From contig NZ_RCIQ01000002.1 in NCBI RefSeq assembly GCF_004000255.1, forward strand, positions 1 to 64,000: DNA of 64,000 nucleotides, in the 5' to 3' direction. Below, piece by piece: positions 63,038 to 64,000 of the stretch (position 1 is the first letter of the stretch; each line of letters starts with the position of its first letter). The notes below the pieces were generated by a model. The model did not search any database. It was not told the DNA's origin and saw only the letters and a list, made by a program, of their open reading frames with translations. The DNA comes from Nioella ostreopsis (lineage in GTDB: Bacteria; Pseudomonadota; Alphaproteobacteria; Rhodobacterales; Rhodobacteraceae). The translations under genes were made by a program, and so were the position numbers.

Positions 63038-63094
63038 GCGGGGGAAGGGCCTTCGAAGGCCCTTTCAAAGAGGTTTCGAAACCTCTTCCCCCGC
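63038..63094. repeat. Three-way-junction inverted repeat containing two 20-base palindromes
   Basis: Outer arms GCGGGGG (63038-63044) and CCCCCGC (63088-63094) enclose AAGGGCCTTCGAAGGCCCTT (63045-63064), linker TCA, and AAGAGGTTTCGAAACCTCTT (63068-63087). All three stems pair perfectly, so the DNA or RNA could form a Y-shaped structure. It belongs to the palindrome class also seen at 2830 and 23430. Confidence 0.8.
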
Positions 63095-63146
63095 AAGCGG
63101 CAAGGTTCCACGCCTGATCCGGCCCCATTTCGGAAATCCGGGCTCT

Positions 63147-63210
63147 GTCTGCACGAGGGGTGTACGGGGGGTGTACAGGGGGTGTACGCATGGCGCCCCC
63201 CTGATTTGGG
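63147..63210 (+). repeat. GTGTAC-G-tract dispersed repeat, copy 3
   Basis: The first 57 bases match 18214-18270 at 55 positions. It has the same array of GGGGTGTAC units and the CAGGGGG / CCCCCTG arms around TACGCATGG, followed by ATTTGGG. It abuts the end of the putR gene and lies 268 bases after the BKACE gene. Together with the repeats at 62918 and 63038 it fills the 333-base gap before putR. Confidence 0.85.
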
Positions 63211-63211
63211 C

Positions 63212-63667
63212 TCAGAACGCCTGGTCCTTCACCGCCTCCATCGACACATGGGTCGAGGTATGGCCGACGAAGGGAAGCGTGGAAATCACCTCACCCAGGA
63301 CCCGCCTGTAGTCTCGGATATCGCGCGTCCGCACCTTCAACAGATAGTCGAAGGCGCCTGCGATCATATGCGCCTGCTCGATCTCCGGCACCTTCAGCGC
63401 CGCGGCGTTGAACGCCGTCAATGCGTCCTCGGTCGTATCCGTCAGCCGCACCTCCACGAAGGCCACATGTTCCTGCCCCAGCTTCGCCGGATCGACAACC
63501 GCCCGAAACCCCCGGATCACGCCCTCCTTGCGCAGCCGGTTCACCCGCATCTGACAAGGTGTTTTCGACAGCCCGATCTTCTGGGCGATTTCGGTGACCG
63601 GCATGCGCCCGTCGCTCAGCAGCAGGGAAACGATCTTTCTGTCGAAGCGGTCAAGTTGACTTTCCAT
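63212..63667 (-). CDS. putR: Lrp/AsnC-family regulator of proline catabolism
   Basis: A 151-residue Lrp-type regulator: N-terminal helix-turn-helix (about 3-50, LDRFDRKIVSLLLSDGRMPVTEIAQKIGLSKTPCQMRVNRL) and a RAM ligand domain. It is divergent from putA by 133 bases, the arrangement of PutR in alphaproteobacteria, which activates putA in response to proline. The intergenic region is AT-richer and suits Lrp-type binding. Confidence 0.88.
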   Translation of the reverse strand: MESQLDRFDRKIVSLLLSDGRMPVTEIAQKIGLSKTPCQMRVNRLRKEGVIRGFRAVVDPAKLGQEHVAFVEVRLTDTTEDALTAFNAAALKVPEIEQAHMIAGAFDYLLKVRTRDIRDYRRVLGEVISTLPFVGHTSTHVSMEAVKDQAF

Positions 63668-63800
63668 GTAGCCTCCCGGACAATTTTGGCCTCATTTCTA
63701 CACTTCAATAGGGCGAAATGACGGAATTTTCAACAAGGAAAGGCAACCTGACTTTTACGAAGATGCTAGATTTGGCCATCTCTTCACGTTGAGGTTCGCC

Positions 63801-64000
63801 ATGACTCCCCTTGCCGATCTGCGTCAGACCATCCGCGCCGACCATCTTGCCGATGAGGCCCGTCTGCTCGACCGTCTGACCCGCGCCCATGCACCCGACA
63901 GCGCGGCTCGCGCCCGCATGGCCGCCTCTGCCGCCGAACTTGTCAATGCCATCCGCAATGACAGCAAACCGGGTCTGATGGAGGTGTTCCTGGCCGAATA
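63801..64000 (+). CDS. putA: Bifunctional proline dehydrogenase / P5C dehydrogenase, 5' part
   Basis: The window holds only the first 66 codons. The predicted N-terminus MTPLADLRQTIRADHLADE with a helical continuation is as expected for alphaproteobacterial PutA, and the divergent putR supports the call. GAGG precedes the ATG. The frame is open to the window end. PutA oxidises proline to glutamate in two steps at the membrane. Confidence 0.75.
   Translation, partial: MTPLADLRQTIRADHLADEARLLDRLTRAHAPDSAARARMAASAAELVNAIRNDSKPGLMEVFLAE

Overview
The window is GC-rich chromosomal DNA from an alphaproteobacterium, most likely a member of the Roseobacter group (Rhodobacteraceae). I infer this from divergent hemE/hemC, three-part and fused TRAP transporters, a DctBD sensor/regulator pair, cytoplasmic SoeABC-type sulfite oxidation genes, an ALDH16-type enzyme beside deoC, a putR/putA pair, and intergenic repeats of a kind I recall from these genomes. 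No insertion sequence, prophage or CRISPR array was seen. The first and last genes are cut by the window edges.

Layout. 1-5.5 kb: a truncated low-GC membrane protein gene, hemE and hemC (tetrapyrrole synthesis), an FAD-linked hydroxyacid dehydrogenase, tRNA-Met and an RpiR regulator. 5.7-9 kb: a coupled operon of a Tat-exported FAD oxidase and three unknown membrane proteins. 9-18.2 kb: DctB/DctD, an M20 amidohydrolase, a Bcr/CflA exporter and a DctPQM TRAP transporter. 18.3-29.6 kb: a complete xylose unit (xylB-xylA-galM, ROK repressor XylR, ABC importer XylFHG) carrying a di-haem peroxidase and a calcium-type FG-GAP/UnbV protein. 29.7-34.2 kb: an MttB-family methyltransferase without pyrrolysine, a TMADH-like flavoprotein and an EamA transporter. 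34.2-41 kb: a cupin/TetR divergon, a GntR-led amine-oxidation operon (DapA-family lyase, aldehyde dehydrogenase, FAD oxidase) and a GlxA-type AraC regulator. 41-44.6 kb: a degenerate DgoK-like kinase, GAPDH and succinate-semialdehyde dehydrogenase. 44.8-50.1 kb: a deoC operon with ALDH16, interrupted by a UDG-like gene, then capA. 50.3-62.9 kb: SoeABC with an embedded alpha/beta-hydrolase, then an RpiR-controlled TAXI-TRAP, universal stress protein, class III aminotransferase and BKACE module. 63.2-64 kb: putR and the start of putA.

Functionally this is a nutrient-scavenging region: organic-acid and sugar uptake, methylated amines, polyamine-like amines, deoxyribose phosphate, proline, and disposal of sulfite. 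The parts least explained by known pathways are the SoeABC/TAXI/aminotransferase/BKACE stretch, the MttB-TMADH-like pair and the di-haem peroxidase/UnbV pair in the xylose locus.

Non-coding structure is rich. A 57-base element (55 of 57 positions identical between two copies, plus a diverged third) ends in a terminator-like hairpin. There are paired 20-base perfect palindromes, one pair inside a three-way-junction inverted repeat, and a shared TTTCATCTTGG motif. Candidate operators precede the xyl, TetR and RpiR-controlled genes.
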